64,000 nt of DNA from positions 755,825-819,824 of the forward strand of contig NW_003314276.1 of the NCBI RefSeq assembly GCF_000143415.4. Reading direction: 5' to 3'. This DNA comes from Selaginella moellendorffii (lineage: Eukaryota; Streptophyta; Lycopodiopsida; Selaginellales; Selaginellaceae). The notes under the pieces are model-generated. The model ran no database searches. It had not been told where the DNA came from and worked only from the letters and a program-made list of their open reading frames with translations. Below are positions 48,366-60,344 of the stretch, one piece after another; the first letter of the stretch is position 1, and each line of letters starts with the position of its first letter. Both the position numbers and the translations under genes were made by a program.

Positions 48366-49640
48366 TAGTGAAGAGATAAAAATATTTGAGAAAATATTTA
48401 TCTTGTAATTAATTTACATGAAGCAATACTTGGTTTACTTGATATTAGAAATAATTATATAAATTATAAATAAAGTTAATATTATTGCATATCAATAGTG
48501 GAATAGAAAATAATATACTAGAAATTTTTTTAGGAAATTTTATAAATTTTAAACATGTTCATAAATTATAAAAAAGATTAATCTAAATGAAAAACAACCA
48601 TTAGATAGTAGAATATCCTAAAATATCCAAGCATATTCAAAGTATATATAATACCACTTCAAGTTTGCTCAAGCAAACCAATTATATATATATGGTATTT
48701 GGTCACTTAAACTTACACAAGCTTATCACTATAAAACTTGAGACTTAAGTTTTTCCAACATTTTGTTGTAGAATATTCTTCTTTCAACCATGACCTGTAC
48801 AAATATACAAATTTCATAATTACAATTCAAGTTTCCTGGTTTCGTATTTGCAGAAGAGAAACAACAAACATATGAAGACTACAAATACTTGGTGCAAAGA
48901 CAATATACTCCAAGGCAATATAGTTTGAATCAAGCAACACTACCATAATCACATGTATATAGTTTTCAGTTAGGAAAGTATTACTGTAAATGGGAATCTT
49001 TACAACATTATAATCAGCCAATTTCTAAGTTGCAATTGCACATACTTCTTTTAATGTTAAACTTCTAAAGTCTTTCATCCTTTGCATCCAAATGTTAAAC
49101 TTTGAATTCATCATAATGTCTGGACATAAGGTGAAAAAATAGATATTGGTATTGTATTTGAAATTAAAATAAATTTTATCTATAAATTACATGAAAAAAA
49201 GTATAGGGCATTTCTTATAATTAATCTCAAAGGGACTTTATAGTAAATAAAAACTAAATAATTATTATAAATACTAATTATTAAATATTAAAATAATAAA
49301 TTATTCTATAAATTAGGTGATAACACATAACCTCTGCCATAAAGATTAAATAGTGGTAATTTAAACAGATCTAAATATTATCTAAATTACTAATTTTATT
49401 TAAAATACCTGATTAATAAAATTGTTGCAGCTGAAACCTTAATAGAATATTCTTTAGTGTATCAGAATATTCTTGTCAACTCCCTGTATAAGTAAATCAT
49501 TTTATATAGAGCATAATCCTTTATGATGATAACTATTTGAGAGAGATGCCATTTAAAATTCTTTTTTGAACACTACTAAATAACATATACCAAGTTAGAA
49601 TGGGATTTTTAACACTACCAATGTTTTATGTAATGAAGTA
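48366..49640. repeat. AT-rich repeat tail, copy A
   Basis: Very AT-rich sequence homologous to 60,590-62,345 and, in part, to 54.8-57.3 kb. Landmarks: 'ttctttcaaccat' (48,780), 'gatattggtatt' (49,142), 'tagtgtatcagaata' (49,455). It contains the empty site of the MITE at 49,466. No gene. Confidence 0.7.
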
Positions 49641-50050
49641 TAAATAAATTGAAGAGGTATTAGAATTGTCAATAATGGTGGTATAGACAAAGTTTTAGTC
49701 AGCTAAAAGGGGAGTTACTTTTTTCATTGAGAATAAAGTTTACATGACAAAGAAATGATACCAAATGAACCTCTTCAAGTCCCAACCCCATATTAGGGCA
49801 TGGTGAGGCAAGGGGTATAGAAACACCTATATTCCATTGTCATGAGCTCTTGGCCGAGGAAGCTAACTTAGGCATACCACTAAGTAGGGGGATGCTTCTG
49901 AAGACATGGTCAACAAGTTGTAAGATTAGGGTTTAGGGTTTGGGGGTTTTGATGTGGGCATTAAACTTATTTTATGGGTGGTTGTAAGAAACCAACTCCC
50001 TGAGGTGTTGAAGGCTAAAAGATCCCTAAAAGCACAATTGAAATAATAAA
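49641..50050. other. Gene-free spacer
   Basis: Nothing coding is seen. A short telomere-like 'ttagggtttagggttt' lies at 49,926-49,941. Confidence 0.5.
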
Positions 50051-50235
50051 AAGTCCAAGATTCAAGATCGAGTCCAAGACCGAGTCTGAGGTTGAGTCCG
50101 AGACCGAGTCCGAGGTCAAGTCCGAGAAAAAGTCCAAGGTCGGGTCTGAGACAAAGTCCAAGGTCGGGTCCGAGATTGAGTCCGAGACCGAGTCCGAAGT
50201 TGAGTCCAAGATTGAATTCGAGACCAAGTTCGAAT
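50051..50235 (+). repeat. 12-bp minisatellite
   Basis: About 14 units of a 12-bp repeat with consensus GAGTCCGAGAYC/GAGTCYGAGGTY, most with one or two substitutions. Because 12 is a multiple of three, the minus strand stays open and reads a (Asp-Ser/Pro-x-Ser) ladder. That is a by-product, not evidence of a gene. Confidence 0.9.
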
Positions 50236-50699
50236 ACTAATACAGATTGTGGGGTGAAAGCCTAAAGCGTGTGTCTCCTGGGGCAAGTTGGGTTATAGGG
50301 GGTTCCAAAAATATAGTAGGGATAGTGAGGTTTAGGAACCAGTCTTGAAGGAACTCTCTAGTGGTGCTTCTAATGACTTGAGGTTGAGACTGGGGCCGAG
50401 GGGCCTTAGGTGGGAGTGAGCATAGACTCAAGTGGTGTTGAAGGGGCCACTCAAGGAAGTGCTCAAGAGCAACTCCCACTCTCGGAAGGGAAACCGACTA
50501 TGGTGCTCTTGGCTTATATGGAGTGGTGCCCCACTTGAGTACTTTGAGGCTCATTGGTCCTCGCCCTTCCTAGGGGCTTGGGCCTTCCCTTCGGGATGGA
50601 AGTGGGGGAGTAAAGGTACCTATACCAGGTCATTAGGCCATGGTGTTTCCCCCTAGTGTCCCAAAACAAGTGTTGCACTTAAGGTTTAGGATTTAAAGG
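50236..50699. other. Gene-free G-rich spacer
   Basis: Between the minisatellite and the inverted repeat copy. Probably the continuation of the same transposon family. Short frames only. Confidence 0.4.
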
Positions 50700-51345
50700 G
50701 TCCTATAATTCACAGTCCTATCTCTCAAAGATTGGGTCATTTAGCTATAGGTGGTCATCCTAGATCCACTCCTTAGCATCCTTAGGATGTTTGCAAATAT
50801 AGGGAATAGCCTTCCCCAATATCCCTCCCACAAGACCTTTTATGTCCATGGCTATTTTTGCCAACACTGCCACTAGATCAAGGTGTATAGGCCCGACCAC
50901 TAAGTCCCCTTGTTCTTTGGGACTTCCTTGTCACGTGACGACATCCTTGGTCATTACACCAAATGATTGTTTCTCTTCCTTTCCACCATCTGAGATTCTA
51001 AGACAACATTTTGGAACACCATGGCCCTACGTGAGCCTCATGAGTACTCTCCATGCCTTCTTCCTTTGGGTGCTCTAGCCATGGGGTTAGAGCGAGGTTC
51101 CATTAAGCCATGCTAGGTATCCAAGTAGGTAGTGCCACCCATGCTTGGACTGGGAGTATTGACCATTCGATCTCCTGAGGGAACTAGAGCCAACTCTTAA
51201 AAACTTCACCAAAATACCCCGCTTGTCAATTTGTATTCACTATAGCCTTGGACTTCCCAGTGGTTATCTCATCACCCAACACTTGGGTACAACCTTCCTA
51301 GGCCAAACTGGCCTTTCCTGACCAAACTAGCTCCATTAGGGTTCA
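50700..51345 (-). repeat. Dispersed repeat, copy 2 (inverted relative to 465-1,060)
   Basis: The reverse complement aligns with the left-edge repeat across its full length. Example: the plus strand 'ccaagtaggtagtgccaccc' here matches 'gggtggcactacctacttgg' at about 657. The copy is enriched in T/A at sites where copy 1 has C/G. Confidence 0.8.
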
Positions 51346-52880
51346 ACCCCCACACTTGGTAGTATACCCAAGGTAGCCCTTCCAACCAAGGGTCCATAGC
51401 AACTAAGATTGGATGTCCCTATTTCATTCACCACGTCCTTGGTGCCACTTGTACTAAAGTGTTCAAGTTAGATATATCGAGCCACACTAAGCAATTTAAT
51501 CGTGTATCATGACTCTAGGGCATCCCCCCCTCGACGGTGTGCCCAAGCCAGTTTTCTTCATGAGAGTCCATGATCACTGAAAAATGAGTGTCCTCATATT
51601 CCAAACTATTACCACACCCTAGTGAGTTAAGACTCGAACGCACACACTAGAGGGTTGGGACTTGAACCTAACCTTCGTATATGCATCTACAGACGGTATC
51701 ACCTAGAATGTTTGGCATGACTTCCTATGCCAGTGCACCAACTTATACTTAAAGCCCGCTACAGATCATAGCTTATAAACTTAGTTCCTCTACACTGCCA
51801 AATCCTCTTATTTGACAAATTTGTGATCATGCATGGACTCCTTCATGTTTGGCCCCATGGGCCACCCCTTTTGAAGTTAACACTTTTAATTAGGGGATTT
51901 GTTCCATTGACTTGCCAATCTCGCTTAGCAAGTCATTCAACCAACATAATATGGTTTCATGCATAAGCATAAAAGTCCTTGACCATTAACTGTCGTTCAA
52001 AGCCATCCCTTTGAACACTCAGGAACTACTTCCCCAACCTTGATAGCTTTGCCTTATGGCAAGGTTGAAGACCATGCTTTTGCTGCACCACTCTGATTTT
52101 ACGCGTTCTATGAACCATTTACACTTAGCTTTCTAGGTACTAAGCTACCTAGAATTGTCTTTGAAAACCTTGAAGGAACTCTATTCCTTAACTTGTTAAA
52201 GCCTTCCTTTCGCAAACTTTTTAATTGCTATATAGTCTAACATGGATAATTCCATGCTTTAGACTTTTCATGGCATCACAGTTGCTAATGACAACATACT
52301 CAAGCACCCACTTGATTCTTCACTCCCAAATTACATAACCACACTTGGTGATGCCCTTTGATTCCTATGGTTTGATTTCTATCCCCTTATTACTTGCTTT
52401 TGGACTCACACATTTCCTTCGGTATCATTTGAAGAGGTATCATTTCCTAGCATGGGTTAGTTAGGTCAACCAGGCATAGGGAACTATGCCCGACTCCCTA
52501 CAGGGATGTCGAATCTATAAACGTATTCTACAGAGGTTAGGTTTGAGTCCCAACCCTCTAGTAAAGCAAGGTTGAGTTCAACTCTATATTTGAACTCTAT
52601 AGATCGTCTCTCAAGTCGTTCCCTTTAGTTGCTTACAATCTACCACACTTCCCTGCAAATTCACACCCTCGTGAATGGAAGTTGAGAGCTGCAGCCCTCC
52701 CGAGAGCCTACACACCCTACCCCTTGGGTCGAGCCCAGCCAGAACAAACTAGATCAACCAGATATTAATTAACATGTGGTGTGATTCCCCTAGCCAACCA
52801 ATAAAGTCAGACTCAAAACCCCTTGTGACAAGTGGTCTTCCTAGAATTTAAAAGTTGCAAGCACTTTAGAAGATGCAAAT
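51346..52880. other. Probable transposon interior without preserved ORFs
   Basis: No open frame of note. A 26-bp inverted repeat pair (51,647-51,672 and 52,536-52,561, 24/26 matches) lies inside. Composition changes from mixed to AT-rich near 52,880. Confidence 0.4.
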
Positions 52881-53288
52881 AAGTAATATAAGTTCATACG
52901 TTTATAGTGGGTTGGAGGTAATATTTTAAAAAATGTAATTTTTGAACTACTAACTTAGTTGATATAATGGTTTATTTGTTTTCCACATTTAAGAACTTCA
53001 ATTATTCCTTAGATAAGGAAATACTTGCATTGATATCTTTATTAATTATCTTTCTTTAGTAAATGAGTTTTGAAATACTTACTATGTAAGTGTTAACAAC
53101 AAATCTTATTGAAACTTACCATGTGATATGGCTATAAAAAATAAATTTGTGTATTTTAATATAAAGCTTGCTAAAATGACTTGGTCATCTCTATCTTATA
53201 ATAGACCTTTATTGCCATAAATGTGACTTTGGGTATCGAAAGTTATTTATCGGCTAGTCCTTTTGAATATTCTTTCTTTACTGCCACG

Positions 53289-54737
53289 ATGGCAGGAGGT
53301 CGGTATTGTTAAACTTGTTATCAATTTCCCACTTGAGTTAATTGAGAAATGAGAAAATATTTGTTGATGTTGAGATTTGAGTGAAATGAAATGTCTCTCT
53401 ATAGGATTGATATTGATTTTCATTAGTCTCGATGGAGATAGTGTTGATAATTTGGTTGTAGCTTGTGTTGTTGACATTCGTGCATTTGCTAGTTAGCAAC
53501 TGTATTGACGTTTAAATGAACTGAGTGGCAAGTTTGAGTTAGTTGTGTTTTAGACGAAATTGTTTAGTAGGGGTTGAGTTTTAAGTTTTTCCTTGAAAAG
53601 TGATTTAGTCATGGATTATGCTAACTTTACAAGTGGAAGAGTTAGTGATCAATATTAAAATGTTTGAATCCTTATTGGATTTGAGTTGGAATATATTGAT
53701 CATTAATGATTCCTCTTGTGCTTATTACGATGTGCGTTACGTCTTGCTATAAATGGATTCATGGAGGATCGTTTGGTGATTATTTGTTGAGCATAACTTT
53801 ATTGTGCTTAACTTTTAGATTGATGTAGACATGCTCTCTAATAGCTTTATATTATGAAGTTTGACTTCTAGATGTGTTGAGAAAGATATTGTGGGTTATA
53901 CCATGATTTCTACTTTAGTATTGAAGTTAGTTCATGCAAGACTTGTGATCATTGTTAAGCACGATTTAGTTATAGGCTTCTTTGAACTTTTTGTTCCTTG
54001 AATTTTTTTTTTATGCTCATTGTTCAATTTGCTAGAAGTTGTTAGGGAAGGCATTTTTGGCTCCTTAGCTTTGATATTGAAGTTGACTTTTGCATTTAAC
54101 AATCATTGGTGATGATTGACTATCATTTAAGATAGTTGATTATCCTTATCAAAAGTTTTGCTTGATTGTTGTTGCTATAAAATAATTTGCTGTTCTTTGG
54201 GATGGTGGATTCTTTCTTTGACAATGATTTTGCATATCTCTTTTTGATAGGATAATTAATGATCTTTCATGATGGTTAGTTGTTTTCTTTGATGGCTTAT
54301 GGCTTTTTTGCAATATCACATGTTCTTTGTGGTTTGCTCTGGATTGGTCTCTTGGGTTTGAGACATCAATAGGATGTTGCTGACACTTGCTTAGGCAACT
54401 TGAGTTCCTTGATATTATTAACCAGGATTTATTCAGATTGGTTGATGCGATAGTTGGCATGACTAAATGTTTGTTCGTTCTGCAACATTCATTATGTTAT
54501 GTTGATCATTACTTGAGGTAGTTCTGATAGATTGGGATGTTATTTCCTTTGAGTGATACATTCGCGAGCATTTTGTTTGTCAATCAATGATACTTTGTGT
54601 TCTTTGAGTTATCTTTAGTAAGTTGTTTAGCTTATTATCTACCATCTTCGGTAGTTAAGTTTCATCATTGAGTTTCCTTGATGATATACACAATGGCAGG
54701 AGGTCGGTATTGTTAGACCCATTATCAATTTCCCACT
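53289..54737 (+). repeat. 1.4-kb interval bounded by 45-bp direct repeats (LTR-like)
   Basis: The 45-bp word at 53,289-53,333 recurs at 54,693-54,737 with 41/45 matches (ATGGCAGGAGGTCGGTATTG at its start; TATCAATTTCCCACT at its end). The internal TGTTAGACCC in the right copy resembles plant LTR starts. The interior is T-rich with degenerate repeated words ('ttctttgatgg', 'tgattatc') and no gene. The stretch before it (52,881-53,288) holds nothing recognisable. Confidence 0.55.
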
Positions 54738-55831
54738 CTTATATAAAAAGCCAAGTTATAAGAAAAATTAATATAATTTTCAGGATTTAGTGAAATTTTT
54801 ATCTACTACAACATTGACACAACCTTTTGGTCATAAGCTTATAAAAGTGACGAGATCAACTTTAAATGATCTTAGAATTTACTTTGCAATAAAACCAACT
54901 GAGAACCTTGAAATTGTCAGAAAAAAGTGATAACTAAGCAAGCTTATATAGCTAACAATTTTGCACTATCCCAAGTATGAGTATGTAACTACAGAACAAG
55001 GAAGACTATTGCTTTTGAGCAATAAAGAGCCTAAGTGCTTCCAAGTCAAATAATGAAAGATTTATAAAATTTTGTAAGTTATACATTGATCTAGAGCAAG
55101 TTCTATAGTCAAATATTTTACTTGGATTGGAAGAATATTATATAGTAGGCAAATTACTATATGAACTTTACACACTCTAGTTGATTGTTTTTATGGATGA
55201 CAATAATATGGCAATCCTCCACAACACTGTGATCAATTTATATAGTTATGTCCTATGGAAGTTCTACACACATAGTCTATGTAGTGTCAATTATCCAAAA
55301 ACCAAAATATATACTATATATTCAGTTAGTTGAAGAAAGGGTGAAATTGATGAATTTAGTTGAAACAGGTTTTAAATAAAAAAAATAACCAAACCACAAG
55401 CTTAACTTTTAGCACTTTTCTCAAGAAATTCTAAAACAAGAAATAATGAATATGTGAAGATTACAAATATATAGTCAAAGGAAGCAAAGACAATATAGTC
55501 GAAGGCATTACAGTTGAAGGTGGAAGTTAAGAATCTCAACATTAAACAACAATACTATCATTACAAGTGTATAATTCTCAATTATGGAATTGATATTATA
55601 AATACAAAGATTTACAATATCACAACAAACTAATTCCCAAGTTGCACTTATATATGCTTCTTGCAATGTTATACTTTTAGTGAGTCTTTAATCCCTTAAA
55701 AACATATGTATTTTATATATTTTATGCTTTTGGGGAAGGATCCAAAGGTTAAAGTTTGGATTCACCATAATATTTTAATATGAGTGGTTCATAACATTGA
55801 AGATATTGGTATTATATTTGAATTTAAAATA
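54738..55831. repeat. AT-rich repeat tail, copy C (left part)
   Basis: The section 55,440-55,831 matches 48,850-49,160 and 61,110-61,450 (words 'gattacaaatat', 'caaagacaatatagt', 'gatattggtattatattt'). The first 700 bp are AT-rich without features. Interrupted at 55,832 by an insertion. Confidence 0.6.
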
Positions 55832-57030
55832 TTTATTAATGTGAGGTCCAAGTGTATGGTTACAATGCCGTATACTAATAGTAGCATAATGGGATTTTGG
55901 CAACTGTCAGATTGATTTCAATCCAGACCACTCTCTTCTATATATAATTTACAATTTTAGAGTTAATTGATATACACATATTTTATATTCCCCTTTTATA
56001 TTCCATGCATTCACATCAGTGAAGGTGGGGCATATTTGATTGTCCCTAAGGAGTGCTTGAATTTGGGATTTTTGGTTGAAATCTATCTTTTGTATTGTCT
56101 ATATTTAACTTTTTCATTTCCTTTCTTTTATTCTTTCTTTTCAGGATTTTGATTTAAATTTAGCTTTTGCATTATGTAGATTTCCCTTTCCTTCTAACTT
56201 TTTTTATTTCATTTCTTTTGCTCTTTCCTTTTTATTCATCTTCATGGCACAGTAGTAGTCTCCTCCTTTGACTCTGGAGCAGTAGTTGGTGCAATTGCTC
56301 GATGCTATATGATTGCAGTTAAATAACCAAACTCAATTGATGGTGGCATTCACGGTACATGGTATAACTCCTCTTACTCTTGGTGCCAATCACCGCGTTC
56401 GGCTAGAGTTCTTTCGTGGGAATCTTGGGGTGATATGTACTATTGGTTTAGTAATTTCACGATGATTGCCACATATAATTCTCAGAATGAGTTTCCCATG
56501 TGTCTTCAAGGATAATGCTATAGTGGTACAATGGTTTGAGCGCAGCCACTTGTGAGGATTGGAGTATTCTCCCGAACGTCTTCAAATGCACATTCAGACA
56601 TATTGACAATTATGATGATGCCTTCCAATAATTGCATTGTCTTCGTCAAGAGCTATAGGAGTTAGTGATATAATTTGCGTTCGTTTTCGAAGCTTCTTAC
56701 TTCATACGGAGCTAAATATGTCAGAGTGGATCAAGCTAAGAATATTGTAGTTAGCACTTCGTCAAGATGTTATAAAACTTGTGTATGCACTTGCTATAGC
56801 CACCCTTAATGATGCCCTTCACTTGGCATAACATTATGAGACGTCACTTTTTCCACTTCTCACCGCATGTCCTTTAGCTCCATTTCCTCTGAAAGATGGT
56901 TCTGTTCCAATTGAGGTTGATGTTGGTGTTACTCGAGTTCAAGGACAAAGGCAAGTACGTGATTGTGGGCTAATTGATATGCATATTTTCTATATTCCTT
57001 TTCTATATTCCATACACGCACATTAATAAA
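55832..57030 (+). mobile_element. 1.2-kb insertion with 12-bp inverted ends and gag-like debris
   Basis: It interrupts the AT-rich family, which resumes at 57,031; the two other copies lack it. Ends are TTTATTAATGTG (55,832-55,843) and CACATTAATAAA (57,019-57,030). Reading across frameshifts between about 56,600 and 56,970 gives phrases such as 'LRQDVIKLVYALAIATLNDA' and 'FPLKDGSVPIEVDVGVTRVQ' that resemble Ty3/gypsy Gag. Many stops make it inactive. Confidence 0.5.
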
Positions 57031-57912
57031 TTATTATTTATAAGTTACAAATAGGGCATTTCTTAAAGTTATGCTCAAATGGATTTTATAGTAATAATTA
57101 AATATTTAATAATTACTATTATTAAATATTAAAATAATAATTTATTTTATAAATTAGGTGGCAAGGCAAAACCTCTATTGATTAGGAAATATTGCCACTC
57201 ATATTTAAATATTATTTAAATTACTAATTTGTCTAAAATACCTCTTTAATAAAAATATTGCCACTAAAACATTAAGAAAATATTTTTTAGTGTACCAGAA
57301 TATTTTAAAAATTTATCCTTTTGTTGACCTAGCTCTCTCTATTGGCAGATCTGTCCTAGTAAGCTTTTAATGATTAATTTCTTTGAATTGATCAAGCATG
57401 CCCAATATCTCTATTTGTTTGTTCAGGGGATATGAGAGACCAAAAGCAAATGTGCTTAAACTTTGAAAGAATGTGAATGTGACATTTTCCAATTTTGAAA
57501 TTTTGTAAGAAAAAAAAGTTACTCATTTTAAAAGACTTTTAGCTATACAATTATGTAGCTAAATATGTTTACTAGCAAACCAAAATACCAAATAATATTA
57601 GTGTTGTTAACAATTATAATAATAATACATAATATGGTAATAATATTCACAAGAGCAAGGCTAGTGTTTTGCTTTGCAATGTTATTCAAGAGGATGAGTA
57701 AAGCAATTGGTAAAACAAACAATATAAATCAATTGGTATGATCTTCAGTCCTCCTAGAACAGCTTTGCATGGAGTTCCCTCTCGTACACATCAAGAAGCC
57801 CATCCTGTGGATTCCACACACATCTCTTTTGAGGGTATGCTCCACAAATCCCTCGGCCTTAAACCTGGAGCACTAGATTTCATGACCTTGAGTATGTACA
57901 TACCATTTCCAT
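57031..57912. repeat. AT-rich repeat tail, copy C (right part) and spacer
   Basis: 57,031-57,310 continues the AT-rich family (ending 'tagtgtaccagaatat', the counterpart of the MITE target). 57,311-57,912 has no gene; a plus frame at 57,738-57,983 shows no resemblance to any family. Confidence 0.55.
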
Positions 57913-58024
57913 GCAGCTGCTTCGCTATAAAAGCTTGCTGGTCCTTCCAAACCTCATCTCTTAAAAAGCTCTTGAAATGCTAGGATGAGTACTAGAATGG
58001 TGAAGAGAAAAGCTTTCGATTTTT

Positions 58025-58046
58025 GGGATCGATACTGGCATCTCCA
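58025..58046 (+). pseudogene. 3' remnant of tRNA-Ala in copy B
   Basis: GGGATCGATAC..GGCATCTCCA corresponds to the T-arm and acceptor 3' half of the intact tRNA-Ala at 45,729-45,801. The flanks on both sides align with copy A, so the 5' two-thirds was deleted. Confidence 0.8.
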
Positions 58047-58599
58047 AATATGTTCGATTGTTGGATCGTTCCAGGCGTTTTGACCGATTTTACTGGTGTT
58101 GACCTCTGGGGAGCTATGGATGGATGTTGTACCGTGAGACTATCAAAACAGCAGTGGATAGATATTTATCTTGTGTTTCTTTTTCCCACTTTTTTGCAAA
58201 AGGAAGTAGTTTGTGCATGCTGATGGCTTGTGTCTTCATGAACTCCATGACTCACATTCAATGAGTGCCAAGTTTCCAGAGGTTTGAAAAAAGGAGTTCA
58301 CTGCAAGTACATTAGGATTGAGCCTTAAATTGAAGATGTTTTCTCTTTTTGAAATATTTGTATATCTAGAGAATTTCGTGATTGTGAGATTAAATCGCTG
58401 TTCACATCTAGGTTTAGGCTCTTTGGCATGCTCAAGCCCGATGGCACCCTTGCGTTCAAGTCCGACAATCCACAGCGTCACGAGCTCTCTAGTCTATTCA
58501 TGTTTTTTTCACAAAGCTCTTTATTTTCTAAGTCAAGGGTTAGGTTATAATCTTTCTCGCTTGGATTTTTCTATTGTCGAAGCTCTCGTCAGGTAAGCT

Positions 58600-59352
58600 A
58601 TGGTCTCTCGCACTCACGCCGCCCCAACGCTTGCCCGCCGAGCCCCAGCGCCCTGGCATGAAGGCCATCACCGAGCTCCACACCCGCGAGCTCCAGCACA
58701 TCGAACACACCACCATGGACACCATCCTCGGGGAGGGCACGAGCCAGCGCCAGCTTTAGCTCCAGTTCTTCAAGGTGACGCTCCAGTTCGAGCCCCAGCG
58801 CCAGCTGCTTTTGTTCACCCTGCTCACGGCCACCCTGCTCATCTAGCTCCAGCGCCTGGTATCCTTGATCATGCTCGCCACCACGATCCAGCTCCAGCAG
58901 TGTACCATCATCATCATGGTGATGGAGCTCCTCTGGTTGTTCACCACCGTCACCATGGTCACCACCATGGAGGACGTCACAACCACCACAACCACCACCA
59001 CCACCACCACCACCACCACCGTCACGACGGTCATGACGCAGCAGTGGCCACACCAACACCCGCAGCAGTAGTTACAGTGGTTCGGAGGACGCCGTGGTCG
59101 CTGCTCCAGCTTCTTCTTTGGGTTTTGGTTGCGATCTTGGTGCTGCTTGCGTGCTTTTTGCTCGTGCGATGGATGTTATCTCGAAGGAAGCAGCACAGGA
59201 ATGCGATCTTTCAGGATCCCGGGTGGCAGATCGAAGTGACGAATCATCTGGAAGTTGTGGTGGACGATTCTCCAACTGAGACGAAACAGCTGGAAGCTCA
59301 CACTTGTGGTTTCTCCTCAAAGTGTCCTGCCAACACTGGCAGTGACGCGTAA
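58600..59352 (+). CDS. Histidine-rich single-span membrane protein candidate, copy B
   Basis: A 250-codon version of the ORF at 46,129. It differs by a few substitutions (for example Ala6 to Thr) and by in-frame length changes in the CAG and CAC/His stretches, 18 bp in total. The membrane helix and cytosolic-type tail are identical to copy A, as is the downstream sequence with the GTAAGT donor overlapping the stop. The upstream exon-like sequence is better preserved here than in copy A. The same reservations apply about the start and about whether the His-rich half is translated. Confidence 0.45.
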   Translation: MVSRTHAAPTLARRAPAPWHEGHHRAPHPRAPAHRTHHHGHHPRGGHEPAPALAPVLQGDAPVRAPAPAAFVHPAHGHPAHLAPAPGILDHARHHDPAPAVYHHHHGDGAPLVVHHRHHGHHHGGRHNHHNHHHHHHHHHRHDGHDAAVATPTPAAVVTVVRRTPWSLLQLLLWVLVAILVLLACFLLVRWMLSRRKQHRNAIFQDPGWQIEVTNHLEVVVDDSPTETKQLEAHTCGFSSKCPANTGSDA

Positions 59353-59860
59353 GTCAGCACAGTGCATGCGTTGCCACATGGAAGATTGTGTACAAACAAT
59401 CTTCAAGGAGCAAGGAGATGAAGTTGCAGAGCAAGAAGACAGCAGGCTCTTGCTCACGGACGGTGATCTCACCCAGAGATCACGTACAAGGGTCGACTGG
59501 TGGAAGTCACCAGACTTGGAAGTTATTGCACAGCTTGGCTCGGAACATGGACTGGAAAATAAGTTTCGATTTGACTGAGCTATCCTCTAGAGGTGACAGG
59601 GGAGCAGACGTTAATGCACCTCCAAAGGCCAGAGAAGTTGCTTGAGACGAAAGGTTTGAGAAAAGGTAACGTACTACTTTTGCACTCTGTTCTTGCAGGC
59701 GCTCAAATCTCAACTTCGATGCAAGGCATAGCAGCCAGATAAGATTCTCAAGAGTCAAGAGCATCATAAGCCGGGAATCAAGCGAGTGCAACTGTGAAAG
59801 TATCTACACTGCGGCTTGCAACACAGGTTGTTTGACAGGATGGGACGAAGAACAGGATAG
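59353..59860 (+). other. Possible 3' exons and intron of the His-rich gene, copy B
   Basis: Identical to copy A through about 59,685. The intron-like aaaag|gtaacgt..ttgcag| (59,665-59,699) is about 16 bp longer than in copy A. Confidence 0.35.
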
Positions 59861-60331
59861 GTTGGTCTACCTCGCAAATTGTGAATATGAAGACAATGCA
59901 TTTGTCGGGAGGATGAAGAAACACGACATTGGTTGCCTGGAACATGAACATGCACGTCTTCTATCAGATGCAATGAGAAGCTGGCATGCCTCCAAACGCT
60001 GAGACTTTGCATGGAGCAGCAAAACATCGTTTCCTGGGATATGCCAAGAACAACCTTTGCTCTTGAGTGCTACGAGCAAACCGGCAGCCAAACGCTCAGA
60101 CTTTTCATGGTGGCGCTCAACGCACGCGGCGACTTAGCAGAGAAGAGGCTCCACTCGCAGATCCGGGAGAGAAATCTGGACGGAATGTGCTCGCTCAGTG
60201 TGGAGACATGCCTGCCACTTGAGAAGTTTTCCACCTCAGGTTCAGAAGTACTCTGGCGTCACTGTCACGATGACACACTTCTTCTTGCACTACTCATTTG
60301 GAGTCACTGGAGAGCGCCCTACGAAGCATGA
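59861..60331 (+). pseudogene. Decayed PPR-gene fragment, copy B
   Basis: Better-kept phrases than in copy A, such as 'ALNARGDLAEKRLHSQIRER' and 'QNIVSWDMPRTTFALECYEQ', followed by 'SLSVETCLPLEKF'. Stops and frame changes occur before and after. Non-functional PPR remnant. Confidence 0.6.
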
Positions 60332-60344
60332 TGGTCATAGGTAC

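Larger units (their letters stand above)
45590..49640. repeat. Segmental duplication, copy A
   Basis: Matches 57,913-62,345 in the same orientation. The shared order is: tRNA-Ala region, exon-like sequence, His-rich ORF, PPR remnants, 48.2-kb module, AT-rich tail. The core 46,060-47,225 is almost identical to copy B, while both flanks are clearly diverged and carry indels. The left junction is near the word 'atgcagctgctt'. Confidence 0.85.

Noticed and set aside
49926-49941. Telomere-like TTTAGGG repeats
   Set aside because: Only about two units; common by chance and in plant promoters, so not evidence of an interstitial telomere.
50015-50227. Minus-strand ORF with repeated Asp-Ser-x-Ser residues
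   Set aside because: It is produced by the 12-bp minisatellite; no start context or conserved flanks.
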